From Paracyclopina nana (taxonomy: Eukaryota > Arthropoda > Copepoda > Cyclopoida > Cyclopettidae), in the NCBI GenBank assembly GCA_019096065.1, contig JAGUCH010000004.1:9176001-9240000 (forward strand): a stretch of DNA of 64,000 nt, given 5' to 3'. The notes under the pieces are model-generated. The model was not told where the DNA came from. It saw nothing but the letters and a program-made list of their open reading frames with translations, and made no database searches. Shown piece after piece: positions 52,578-64,000 of this stretch. The number at the start of each line of letters is the position of its first letter. The stretch's first letter is position 1. Position numbers and translations under genes: made by a program.

Positions 52578-55239
52578 AATAACTATTTCTGTGAGTGGAC
52601 TTTTCCTTCATTTTTTTATTTTATAAATATAAACAATCTAGTAACACTTCAATTTTTTTACCCTAGTTTTTATGAAGTTAATACTATATTTTGGCTGTTT
52701 TGCAAGGTATTTGGCTAGTTTATGAAGTAATAATCTGGTAACTCTTAAAACTGGAAAATTAGATTTGCTAACTCATAAAGTTATGTCAAGGACAAATCTG
52801 GTAACACTTCTTGTCAAATTATTAGTTATCACTAATTTTGGCCATTTTGACAATTTAATTCCAGCCTTTGAAAACTACCAATCTGGTAGTGCTGGTAGTA
52901 TCTCAAAGTGTAATTATGTGCATCTGAGAAGGGCCTTAAAAATTGGCTGATTTCACGGTTTTTTGGTCTATTTCATGGATGTTAATGCGACACAATATGT
53001 AGGAGGAGTTTGTCGGTCTGATGAAAAAGACCGAGCAATTTTGGTAGGAAAGGCCTTAAAAAAGTTTCCTAAGCCTTGGACATGCCACATATAGCCTTGT
53101 CAAGGCCGACTTTTTTGCTCCTCACTTCTCATTTAGAAAAATCTACTACTATGGCACACATTTCAGGCAAACAAAGATGAGCCAATCTGGCAACACTTTT
53201 TGCCCTTAGGCCTTACCCCAAAAGAGATGCCATGATTTACTTCACTCTCTTTTCAAGTAGAGTCCACCTTTGCATTTTTACCCATTTTTTCCCCTCTGTG
53301 CACCAGCTATTTTACATGCCAAGTCTTCTTGGAGGGTTTTGCAAAAATGCCTTCCTTTCCTGAATACTAACTAGATTGTATTGTTGCGATTTCTGACGAC
53401 ATACTCTCATACTTTTGCACACACATTTTGCCATCTTTTTTCCCATTGGCAAATCTTTTGCAATACACATAAGCAACCTGAAAAAATACCAATGTATTGT
53501 GGCACATTTCATCTAGAAGTTAAAGCATGTCACATAAAGCATTTACATTGAAAGTGGCCAAATATTGCCAGTAAATGCCAAAATACAATTTCTAGCAGAA
53601 GGAAGAGGCTTTTACTGTTAAATAACCGGAAAAGGGCCTAAAAGGGCCAAATGCACTTGTATCTTGTTTTGGCACTTTTTATAAGGGCTTGGCTACATTC
53701 TCAAAGCTGTAGTCAAGTGCTACTTCGATGGCATTTTAATGGCCCATTATGGAAGGTAATTAAGCATCTTAATTACACACCAAAATAATGGCACTTTCTG
53801 GGGCACAACTTTGGGCTCTTATCTCAACATCTCATCTGTGTATTCCGTTTTGGTCCACCATGGACAACAAAAAGTGCTAATTATTCTTTTCTGGCATAAA
53901 ACTCGTAAATCTTGGCCATAAAGAAGGACATTATGAAATGCTGCCACATTTGCATTTCTGGCACTTTTACGAGCTTTTTGGCCACAAATGAAAATGGCTG
54001 GCTTGACTGGCTTAACTGAATTAACACCCTAAAACAAATACTAATGACCTTGACAGTAAATGTTTCAAAAGATAGAAAGTACTATTATTTGCTAGGTGTA
54101 GTGAAACTATTAACTTACTATTAAAGTACTTACTCTCTTGAATGTATTCTTTCTTTGATAATGAGTTGCTATTGTTAGAATGTGTTTTATAGTAAGAATG
54201 TATTCTTATTGTAAGAATGTATTCTTATTGTAAGAATGTATTCTTATTGTAAGAATGAATTCTTATGGTAAGAATGTATTCTTATGGTAAGAATGTATTC
54301 TTATGGTAAGAATGTATTCTTATTGCAAGAATATATTCTTATTGCAAGAATGTATTCTTATGTCAAGAATGTATTCGTATTGTAAGAATGTATATTTAGT
54401 TATCGTGTTTGCCTTTTAGAACGTTTTCTTTTGCTAAGCACATTTTCTTAATTACAATACAATTAATGTTTCCAAGAATGTATTTAACTCTTTTAGTAGT
54501 ACATTAAGTGAAGTAACTTTTTCTAGTATAGTAGCTTCTTGTATTTCTTTTGTCTCTCAAATCCTGGCAGATATAGGATGCGTTATTCGAGGTTTTTTTC
54601 TGCCATTTGTCAAACAAAATAAGGACAAAATTTGAATACATTTTAGGGTGGTGCTGGTGCTCAATGTATTAAGAGTTGATGGCTTACTGAGGCTTCAACA
54701 GCAGCCAAAAGGATCCCTTTTTGCCCCTCCAAATTCCACAATGGGAGAAAGAGCTGGATATTCTCTCACACCGATTGTGACTAAAACTAAAAGAGGCCCA
54801 TGTGTTGTCTGTTTTGCCAAGTTTTTGCCAATCTGTAGAATGTCAACTTGAGTTATGTTTTTTCTGCACCAGGCCTAACTTTTCCCACTGTGCATTTTCA
54901 CCCACCTAGGGGACTTTTTAGCTTTTAAAAATGGGACCCAAACAACCCCACCACGTGCTTTTGTTTACCATCCAAAAGTAAACAAAGATTGGCGAAATAT
55001 GTTCAAAGAACGACTTTCCTATGCTAAAAATTGACTATTAACTGAATACATAAGATTTTGTTTGCATTTAGCGACAAATATTTTTTTAAAATGAATACAT
55101 GTATTTTAGCTATAAATAGCTCCTTTTGAGTTTAAAAGATATGTAGGAATGGGAGGCTTCAAAGGGCTTTTAAAAGGAATAAGTCACTAGTGGGAAATAC
55201 TCCTAGTTTGTGAAGAAGCAAACCAATTCCAACAACAGA
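52578..55239. other. intergenic DNA, no gene seen
   Basis: AT-rich DNA with frequent TTTTGGCC/GGCCATAA words. No open frame has coding character. It contains the 19-base minisatellite listed next. Confidence 0.5.
54185..54395. repeat. 19-base GTAAGAATGTATTCTTATT minisatellite
   Basis: About 11 tandem copies with few changes. The unit is itself nearly palindromic (AAGAAT..ATTCTT), so each copy can form a small hairpin. Confidence 0.95.
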
Positions 55240-56870
55240 CTTAAGGGCCACTGACTGGCTCCCTTGAAGAATCCATTCAGTAGACCCGAGAGCTTTCCGA
55301 AAATGTTATGGGCCATTTGGAAGGTCTACCCCTAGGTAGTAACTGTACCAAAGGGTTTTGCCCTCGGGCCCCTGGGAGGGGAGATATGGGCCCTCAAAGT
55401 TTGGGGAAATTCTTATGTAGTAAAACTTTGGACCCCTCTCACTGCCATATGAATCAACTTTTATCTACCCATTTTTTGTGCATTGTTAGGCCCCCTATGG
55501 GTGTCTCAGAGAATGGACTAAAAGTTGTTGTCCTTCATGCCCACTGTGCTCTAGCGGCTGAAATGTGTTTTTTAGGGGGTAACTTTGGAGCAAAATTGAG
55601 CAACCTTCCCCCGGTGGAATTTTTTTCTTTTTTTGCACAGAGTCAGCCAAAGATAAGTACTTTCAAATAAAAAAATAAAAAAAATACACTTTTTTGTTTG
55701 AGGACAGATATTGTCTGTCAAAGTTAGCCCATTTTGGCCCTAATAACTTTGTTAAACAGACTTTGAATATAAGAGCTAAAAATGAAATTTTATTATAATT
55801 ATAGGGACAAATGAACAATATTTATTTCTGTCATTTTTTATTTTGGCGGCGTTTTGGGGCACTTCCTTAATAAATAATTTTTAGTTTTTTGAAAATATTG
55901 AGTAAATAGTCATTAAGTTTTGATTTCATTAAATGAACATGCAAAAAATGAACTGAAATTGAAATTTTATTATAAATATGGTATGTGATGAGCAACTTTT
56001 ATTTTTGTCATTATATTATTGAACCAATTGTTAGGGTAGTTTTACAGTAAATGCATCATAGTTTGCTTAATTTGTACGATTTAAGTTGATCACATCAAAT
56101 TATGGCATAAGCAAAAGTTGTTCATCATACCCCATATTTATAATAAAATTTAATTTTCAGCTCAGGTATTTGCACTGTATCCCTAAAAAATAAGGTTTTA
56201 CAATTTGCTCAATATTTTCAAAAAACTGAAAATTGTTTATTAAGAAAGTGCCCCAAAACGCCGCCAAAATAAAAAATGACAGAAATAAATATTGTTCATT
56301 TGTCCCTATAATTATAATAAAATTTCATTTTTAGCTCTTATATTCAAAGTCTGTTTAACAAAGTTATTAGGGCCAAAATGGGCTAACTTTGACAGACAAT
56401 ATCTGTCCTCAAACAAAAAAGTGTATTTTTTTTATTTTTTTATTTGAAAGTACTTATCTTTGGCTGACTCTGTGCAAAAAAAGAAAAAAATTCCACCGGG
56501 GGAAGGTTGCTCAATTTTGCTCCAAAGTTACCCCCTAAAAAACACATTTCAGCCGCTAGAGCACAGTGGGCATGAAGGACAACAACTTTTAGTCCATTCT
56601 CTGAGACACCCATAGGGGGCCTAACAATGCACAAAAAATGGGTAGATAAAAGTTGATTCATATGGCAGTGAGAGGGGTCCAAAGTTTTACTACATAAGAA
56701 TTTCCCCAAACTTTGAGGGCCCATATCTCCCCTCCCAGGGGCCCGAGGGCAAAACCCTTTGGTACAGTTACTACCTAGGGGTAGACCTTCCAAATGGCCC
56801 ATAACATTTTCGGAAAGCTCTCGGGTCTACTGAATGGATTCTTCAAGGGAGCCAGTCAGTGGCCCTTAAG
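55240..56870. mobile_element. 1.63-kb inverted-repeat (foldback) element with TTAA ends
   Basis: The left arm, 55240 to about 55902, is repeated in reverse at about 56206-56870. The outer 600 bases look identical; inner parts diverge, and even the 300-base centre keeps weak mirror symmetry. The tips read C-TTAA-GGGCCACTGACTGG and its complement. TTAA at both ends would fit a TTAA target duplication, although the tip GGG is opposite to the usual piggyBac CCC. Each arm holds the same 120-codon open frame (starting MGHLEGLPLGSN), which is not a known protein. A transcript through it would be one long hairpin RNA. Confidence 0.8.
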
Positions 56871-56999
56871 AGTTGCATTACTGCAGCCAAAGTGCATTTT
56901 CTTCACCAGAAAGGCTCAATTTGGCATTTCCAAGAATGAAACACTTTAGCAGAACCTTTTCAGCAAAGATTAAGATTAAAGAGTATCCATTTTGACGGG

Positions 57000-57645
57000 A
57001 CGCTCACTTTGCCAAATGTATTCCTTCACTTCGAAATGTATCAATTTGCTAAAATATGAACCTTACATATCAAAATGTATTGTTACATTCAACAATAAAC
57101 CATACATTTCAAAATGTATCCTGATAATTCAAAAATCCTTACTTTCCCAAATGTACATATCCTTTTATTTCAAAATGTATCCTGGAATTTCAAAATGTAT
57201 CCTGGCATTTCAAGATTTATCCTTATATTTCAAAATGCATCCTTATATTTCAAAATGTATCCTTATATTTCAAAATGTATCGTTATATTTCAAAATGTAT
57301 CCTTATATTTCAAAATGTATCCTTCCATTTCAAAATGTATCCTGGCATTTCAAGATTTATACTTATATTTCAAAATGTATCCTTCCATTTCAAAATGTAA
57401 CCTTCCATTTCAAAATGTATCCTTACATTTCAAAATGTATCCTTCCATTTCAAAATGTATCCTGGCATTTCAAGATTTATACTTATATTTCAAAATGTAT
57501 CCTTCCATTTCAAAATGTAACCTTCCATTTCAAAATGTATCCTTACATTTCAAAATGTATCCTTCCATTTCAAAATGTATCCTTACATTTCAAGATGTAT
57601 CCTTTTAGATCAAAATGTACCCTTTAAATTAAAATGTATTTCAAC
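57000..57645. repeat. 20-base ATTTCAAAATGTATCCTTAC minisatellite
   Basis: About 28 tandem copies with a higher-order unit (the 120-base block 57321-57440 recurs at 57441-57560 unchanged). Frames stay open because three 20-base units make 20 codons without a stop; the Phe/Tyr/Ser-rich translations are not evidence of a gene. Confidence 0.95.
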
Positions 57646-58324
57646 ATGTTATGTGATGCGTATTCACTGATAATAACATTGAAATGATAATTTGGCTAGG
57701 GCGCAAGTATTGATCTATATAACTAAATTACCCTAATCACTCTGAACAGAATCAATTTGAACCCCTCCATTATTGCCATTATTTTCATGGCAGTGCAGCA
57801 ATGAAGTAGACACCCTTCTGAGTCATTGATATGCTTTTGATAGAGCTGACTTCCCTTTTTCCAGACATATTAATGAATCCTTTATTAACAATCACCACTG
57901 CACAACACAAAACAATAATACATGTATGTATTAAACATTCAGTGGCAGAGAATGTATTTTGTATTGCTTATGTATTTAGTGGGCTGTCTGGGTGATTTTG
58001 GACAGGGGTTTTTGGGGCACAGCATGCCCCACTGTGATGCATGAAAGAAGACATGCCGACAGATGTGACAAATGTATGTACAACTCAGCTTTTGTCTTCT
58101 AGCTTCTCAGTTGGGGTTCAAAATTGGAAAAGTCTTTCTTTCCACTCCTAGAAAGTTTGAGCTCATTTTGCAGCAAAGAAACTCTTTTTTTAGGACAAAT
58201 ACAATGAGGTGTCCATGTAAATCTTAAAACAGTTGACACTTTTTGGCACCTGAAGTAAATTTTCTGGGGCTCATTTTTTTTACAAAGGTGCATTTTTTTA
58301 AACAATGATGTAAGATCCAGTTCA

Positions 58325-58600
58325 GTGAAGTTACTTTCAGTTTTGTGAAATATTACAAAAACAATCTGAGAACTGATTTCAATTTCAACTTTGTGAACTG
58401 AATTTCAATTTCAACTTTGTAAACTGAATTTGATTTTCAACTTTGTAAACTGAATTTGAGTTTCAACTTTGTGAACTGAATCACAGTTAGTTTTAATTTT
58501 GTGAACTGCATTCAGTTTCATCTTTGTGAACTGAATTTAGGTTTCAATTGTTTTTTAAACTAAATATGAGTTTCTAACTTATGAGCAAAATTTCAGAGCA
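58325..58600. repeat. TTTGTGAACTGAATTTCAATTTCAAC repeat
   Basis: About nine imperfect units of 25-30 bases, on AT-rich DNA with no gene nearby. Confidence 0.85.
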
Positions 58601-58725
58601 TCAATTTTCTGAATTGAATTCCAGGCAAGTATCTAAATAATACAGCATATGAGTGTAAAAAATAAGCCTATTCATTTCCCTCAGCATCAGCAGCTGCTCA
58701 TTTTTCCAAAGGTGATAAAAAATAC

Positions 58726-58830
58726 CTCCATAGTTGAGCTCATGGGTGTTCCATTTCCTGCTTTTGCAACAACTCTCCTGGGTGCAAGTGCACTGGGCAG
58801 GCTCACGTACAACTCGAGCAAATTGGCTTT
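58726..58830 (-). CDS. possible isolated exon, unassigned
   Basis: A 105-base stretch of higher GC content lies between an acceptor (ATTATTTAG) and a donor (GGAG, GTATTTTT) on the minus strand. Two frames are open: one reads ANLLELYVSLPSALAPRR, the other has four Cys (QCTCTQESCC). No partner exon or family is recognised, so this is only a candidate. Confidence 0.2.
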
Positions 58831-58930
58831 CTAAATAATTCCATTGAAGCCCCAACAACACCCCACATGTCTTGCTACAAGACATCCAGGCCCAATCCAT
58901 GAAGATTGCATTACAAGTGTTCTTGTGCAA

Positions 58931-61900
58931 GATTTTGACAAGCTGACTTGAGTCTGTATTGTCTAAGCAGGCTTTTGCAACCGGTTAGTTTTTTTTCAGC
59001 TGATGTCTAGCCATGCTTTGTTTTCAACATTCGTTCATTTAAAACTAAGTACGTTAAGTCATGTACAAAACCTAACTGAGTGAAATATATATGTTAAGAA
59101 ATATGAAATACGTCAATTGAAGAGCGAAGATGTATTCCTACGATACTAGGTCAAAGTTGACGCAAAGCTGAGAAAGGAATAATATGATTAGCTGGTATTT
59201 GTTGTACTTGAAAACAGCAGAGTTCATAGAAAGAAGAGAAGCAAAGATTTCATTCAAACCAAACATGAATACGCTTGCTTGGCTTCACGATACAAATTGG
59301 ATACAACATGATGCTCTGTATCCCTTTTAGTGGCATTTTCCATTATGATATCATAAATCTGTCTGGATGTGCTAATGATAATACTTGCTCCACTTCTTCT
59401 CTCCAAGTGGTCTTGTTTTCCATGCATCACCCTTTGTTTGTTTACCCCCTCTGAAAAAATTACCCAAGCATGAACTCAGTACAAATACAGCTGAATGTGT
59501 AATGATAAATTCATCCAAAATGGCTGGTGCACTAAGCATGATGTTCCATTAGTCCAGATTGGTCAGAATTCATACTTATGCTTATGCACTTTTTTTCTGG
59601 CACATGGGGACACCCAAAAGCCGCAACCAATTAACCCATTTTTTCCCCATATCTATTTTTTCCCCAGGGAACCATAATTTCCCCTAGCAGCTTTTTGAGA
59701 AGGCACAAAATTGGTCAAAATCCCAATTTTGAAGAACACATCTGCAACATTGTCAGCTAAGTGCAAATCACCCTATTGCTTACTTGGAGACATAAAAGGA
59801 TTTGGCTTAATTAATCTCATTAATTGCATAATTACAATAAGTGGTTAATCTCATTGTAAAAGTTCTTCCTTCTTTTGGCTTTTATCTGGAATGGCAAAAA
59901 TTCCCCTAGAAACCAAAACCACAATTAAAGAACCTGCCAATTTGCATACAAATTGGTAAAACTACTACTACAAAGGACATTACCTAAGGAAAACCACAAA
60001 TACAGCAAGGACAAAAGAATACAGGAATGTTGTACCAAATGCAAGTACTTTTTACATAGTGATGCACACACTGAATGTATCTTACACTTTGGTATGTAAA
60101 AGTCTGCAAGTGTTTGATTACAAAAAGCATACAGAGGTGGAACCCTACTTTGATTTGCATACAAATTGGGAAACCATAGCTCACTTAGTATGTGTAAGCG
60201 TATTCGCTTAATATGCATTGAAGCGAAAGCATTTAAGGTCATGTTTGATTAAAGTGAAATCTTTGCTGAGCTGGCTTGCATGCACAGCTATGTTATTATA
60301 CAAAACAAATTCTTTTAAATCATATTCTCCACCTAACATCATTGCTCAAATTGAAACCTAGTTATGATCGACTCACTATAACACTCCATTACTGAAAACG
60401 TTACACAAAAGTTATAACATATAATAGTATGAAAATGTCGTCAAAAACAAAAGTTTTCAGCTTTTAACTTTCAACGACAAAAATACACTTTAAACCGTAT
60501 TTAACCTTTTTGCCAGCTGATCAACATGCAAGCTAGTTTTTTCATGCACTATCGGCTATGCATGTCTGCTTTTGATTGAACACTAGACATGACTAGACAT
60601 TACATGAAATGCAAATTTGTTGGAAAAGCCTACAATGTCCATTCTCTCACAAGTCACCATACTGCAACAAACATTGAAACTCCCAGTGAGAGAGAAACAG
60701 TAGCTGTTCCCTTTGCCAAATTTTAAGCTTATCCTTAAAAGCTGCCTTTGCACCATTTTCTATTAAAAGGGATTATTTGGTCTCCAGCTCTCCTTGCAAA
60801 AATAGCCAGGAAAGAAGAAAGGCGAATGCAGAAAAGGCAAATGGAGATGGTAATCAACATCTTCATCATCATAGGTCTGAATGGAAGACGTTCTCATTAG
60901 GAGAAATAGACTCTTTTCCTGCCCCTTTACAATATGTAAAACTTTACTCTGCACTTTTGAATTAGGACGTCTTCGCATAAAAGTTCAGGTAGCTCTGTTT
61001 TCCCTAAAGCGGTATCCCAAAAGAGATCCTGTCAAATTAGGTGTTCTATTTTGAGTTAGTGCCCCAGGGAGACTGAACATGATTAGAAGGAGGTTGTTTT
61101 TCACTTAATGGGGCAAACTTTGTCAATGTCCAGCAGTCAACATCAACTGAGACCAACAAGACAAAGGCTGAGAAAAGTTTGCTGAGCAATAGTAGGTTAA
61201 GTGACTTAGCTTAGGGTTGATCCCACTCTATGATATTGTCTAGGAAAAGGGTGCAAACCAGTGAGCTTTTGGCCTGTGAAGGGGGAGAGTTCCTAACCAG
61301 ATATTGACAGCCTGATGTATTTATCCCCTTTAAAAAACTTGCCAAAAGTAAGTGTCTTGAGTGAACTTTGCTATCCTGCAGGGAAACAGCTCCAAATTCC
61401 TATGTAAGCAATTTCAAGCTCAATTAAGCCTCCAACTCATTTGCTCAATCAAAAAGATAATTGGCTGCATTTCTAAGGAACTATTTTTTTAATATACCAA
61501 GGATGGGGCAAATAGATAATGAAGAATGTCGATATGCACTCAACAGCATGTTGATGTTGAAACTTGAGCCATTGTCCCAAGTTAGACAAAACAACTCACT
61601 CTCCTCATCATCTCATTCCCTATTGTTTAGCAGATAGCCATTGAGGCTTTCCTCATCTTTTATGGGAGGAAATGGGAGTCCAAATATGATGTGTGTGCCC
61701 TGCGAAAGTTGAGCCAATAGCTGTTTTGTTCAATGAGTGAGTTTGAAGGCTTTCATAACATATTTTTATTCCATGTAATGTCAAAGCATGTCCAAAGTTC
61801 AAATCTGTTCAGACATGAAAGCCGGTAGTTAAATGATGAAACTAGTTGAACGATTAACTTACTTATCTTAAAACTTTAAAAAATGGTATGTTTATAGCAA

Positions 61901-63489
61901 ATCAAACATAAAATAATAAATTCTATAATGCAAGACCAAGCTTAGTAAAATTATACATTTTCTTACTTAATTGACGGCATTTTACCAATGAAAGCGTTAA
62001 ACTAGGCTTCAATTGAATGACGTATGTGAGTCAGAGAACATGATTAACTAAGATTTATTCTGGCATGTTACATAGCAAAACATAGAAACATGATTGCCAA
62101 AGATTTCACAGCTTTTGTGCATGAAGCATCGCTTAGCTCACAACTCTTCTTTTGCTTTAGGTCTTGCTTCGCTGCCCTCAAATTATGGATGGCTCAGCTT
62201 GGTTTAGTGTTCTATTTTTGGACAGTTCTTCCTTTTTGCCTTTCCCCTTCAGAATATAGTAGCAAAGAGGAAGTCATGACAACATGGTCCACATTTCAGG
62301 CCTTTAATTGAGTTGTCAACCTGGGTTGACCATTTGTGACAGGGCAGACAATCCATTGCTCATTGATTTTGCAAAATAGTGTTTTAAAAAGCTTTCCAGA
62401 CCTTTTTCCCAAGGGAATTTCTAGCTATTATGAAAGGGGGCTTCATTTATCAATTTAGCTAGAGTAGGAGTTATGACCCCTTGTTTTCATTAGCCTGAAA
62501 CTGCTTTTAGGCAGATGCTTTCTAAAATGGGGCATCAAATATTTAGCAAAAGCATGAAGGAGAGGGGAGCAAAGTCAATTTCAGCCAATATTTCACTTAA
62601 GCTCCTTTTCTAGTGCCCAAACTCTCCTCCCCTTTTACATGATTGATGCAATGCAACTCTCTCAATCCCATCACTACTTTGGCACCAAAAATGAGGCTAT
62701 TGGCCCAATTTTGCCATAAGAGGGCTCAAACCCTGCAGCTTTGTGCTGTCAAACATTTTTGCTTCAGAGCTAAACTCAAAAAATAAATTACATTTGATGA
62801 GAAAATGGTGAGAATAGCAATTAGGAGTGATGTCTGAACCATGATTACATGGGGATGCCTTAGCTCAAAAAATGAAGTGCAAAAGCAAGGCTTCTCTTTT
62901 GGGGTTATGCTTAAGGCAAAAAAGTGCTACCAGATGTCTAAAACTATAGCAAAATAAAAAGAGCTTATAAAAAGTGCTACCAGGAAACCAAGAATCCTAA
63001 AGAAAATAAAAGGCTTATTTTGAGGTGCACAAAAAGTGCTACCAGATGTTCAACATTGTATACTATTTTTTTTTTGATAACCCTGCATGCAAAAGCACTC
63101 ACTCATAGTGGATGATGCATCAATTTTTGTCCCACAACAATGCAATGGGGAAACCTAATATGGCTGATTTTCACAATGTTACAGCATACATTGTGTAGTA
63201 TGCAAACTATGCTGTGTAGTAGAAGTAGTGATAATAAAATGATGTTATAACCAACATGGGCTGCTCAAAATTGCTTTCCCCCACAAATTGCTCGTAAAGT
63301 CTATTGGAGCAAATTAGTTACTGAGCAACATGGTTTTTCCCTGCATCCATTTTAAATACAGAATGCAAATCCTGCTCCTTTTTGGCCCTCTTTCCCTTCT
63401 TGGTTGTGCAAGGAATGACAAAACAGGGCCATCATTCCAACTGAGCATCAATCATTGTCTACCCTCTTGCAAAAAGTACTGAGGGGCAC
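58931..63489. other. intergenic or intronic DNA, no gene seen
   Basis: About 4.5 kb of AT-rich DNA with short open frames of no coding character. Words such as AAAAAGTGCTACCAG recur at 62925-63055. Nothing else can be supported. Confidence 0.4.
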
Positions 63490-63524
63490 ACTAAGCCAAA
63501 AGAGATGTTCTAAAATTCAAGGCT

Positions 63525-63970
63525 TCCTTTTTGAGCTAACGCATTTGACAAAACAGAGCTACCAGAAAACCATAACAAGTGCTTGCCTTTATGGGGATGC
63601 AAATAAGAGTGGGAGAGTGGGGCTTAGCTCAAAAGAGATGTAATAAAGTTGAAGGGTTCCTTTTTGAGCTAACGCATTTGACAAAACAGAGCTACCAAAA
63701 AACCATAACAAGTGCTTGCCTTTAAGCTGATGCAAATAAGAGTGGGGCCTAGCTCAAAAGAGATGTAATAAAGTTGAAGGGTTCCTTTTTGAGCTAACGC
63801 ATTTGATAAAACAGAGCTACCAGAAAACCATAGCAAGTGTTTGCCTTTATACAGATGCAAATAAGAGTGGGGCTTAGCTCAAAAGAGATGTACTATAATG
63901 TAAGGGTTCCTTTTTGAGCTAACGCATTTGACAAAACAGAGCTACCAGAAAACCATAACATGTTCTTGAT
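63525..63970. repeat. about 124-132-base tandem repeat
   Basis: TGAGCTAACGCATTTGACAA starts units near 63533, 63665, 63789 and 63915; each continues with ACAGAGCTACCA, AACCATAACAAGTGCTTGCC and GCTTAGCTCAAAAGAGATG. Four units, the last running towards the window edge. Confidence 0.9.
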
Positions 63971-64000
63971 TAAGTGAATAGAAAACCAAATCATAACAAT

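Noticed and set aside
55308..56802. Mirrored 120-codon open frames in the inverted repeat as a protein gene
   Set aside because: Composition and lack of any family suggest chance; the same DNA is present in both arms, so two copies are no independent support.
60800..60970. Possible exon after AGCCAG with GGTAATC donor
   Set aside because: Only about 40 bases long and without any coding signature; such acceptor-donor pairs occur often by chance.

Overview
The window is animal nuclear DNA. Genes are interrupted by GT..AG introns, and the families are metazoan: Rab33, a KLF zinc-finger factor, an effector caspase, a TRPV channel, a degenerin/ENaC channel, an ankyrin-SOCS-box protein and CUB proteins. 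The host DNA is AT-rich. The first 8 kb is GC-rich retroelement DNA and stands out sharply. I cannot name the species. Tight same-strand gene spacing, with a splice acceptor just before the downstream ATG and no visible upstream 5' exon, suggests an invertebrate that uses spliced-leader trans-splicing (some crustaceans, tunicates, flatworms and others do), but no spliced leader is visible here.

Layout. 1-2560 (+): 3' part of a decayed Ty3/Gypsy-like element (integrase tail, then a broken envelope-like glycoprotein gene). 2560-8001 (-): a second related element, tail-to-tail with the first, with LTR, gag, zinc knuckle, a canonical -1 frameshift heptamer, protease, RT, RNase H and integrase, and several disabling lesions. 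8365-11349 (+): a DEG/ENaC subunit carrying four Notch-type LNR repeats in its ectodomain. 13182-16996 (+): Rab33, KLF, CUB1 and CUB2 in a row. 17013-18661 (-): caspase, convergent with and overlapping CUB2. 18791-37248 (-): a 14-exon TRPV gene (915 codons), nearly every long intron of which holds its own tandem repeat. Intron 3 carries a 328-bp tandem array in which four units each keep a 93-bp, frame-preserving copy of the end of exon 3 with splice sites. 37980-39356 (+): an unrecognised secreted-looking protein. 41827-45302 (+): an ASB protein.

Mobile DNA. A 4.2-kb composite element occurs twice almost identically, at 21253-25475 (inside the TRPV gene) and 48340-52577, with a truncated relative at about 11510. 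One end has a hairpin followed by CTAG, as in Helitron 3' ends, and the other end has a GC-rich hairpin. Both copies contain the same solo LTR (same target duplication), the same mariner-type MITE and a tRNA-like unit. A 1.63-kb, almost perfect inverted repeat with TTAA at both ends lies at 55240-56870. The rest of 52.6-64 kb holds minisatellites and no gene that I can support.

All exon coordinates were derived by reading splice sites and phases by eye. For the multi-exon genes the phases close exactly: DEG/ENaC 764 codons with stop from the first visible exon, Rab33 250, ASB 337, TRPV 916.
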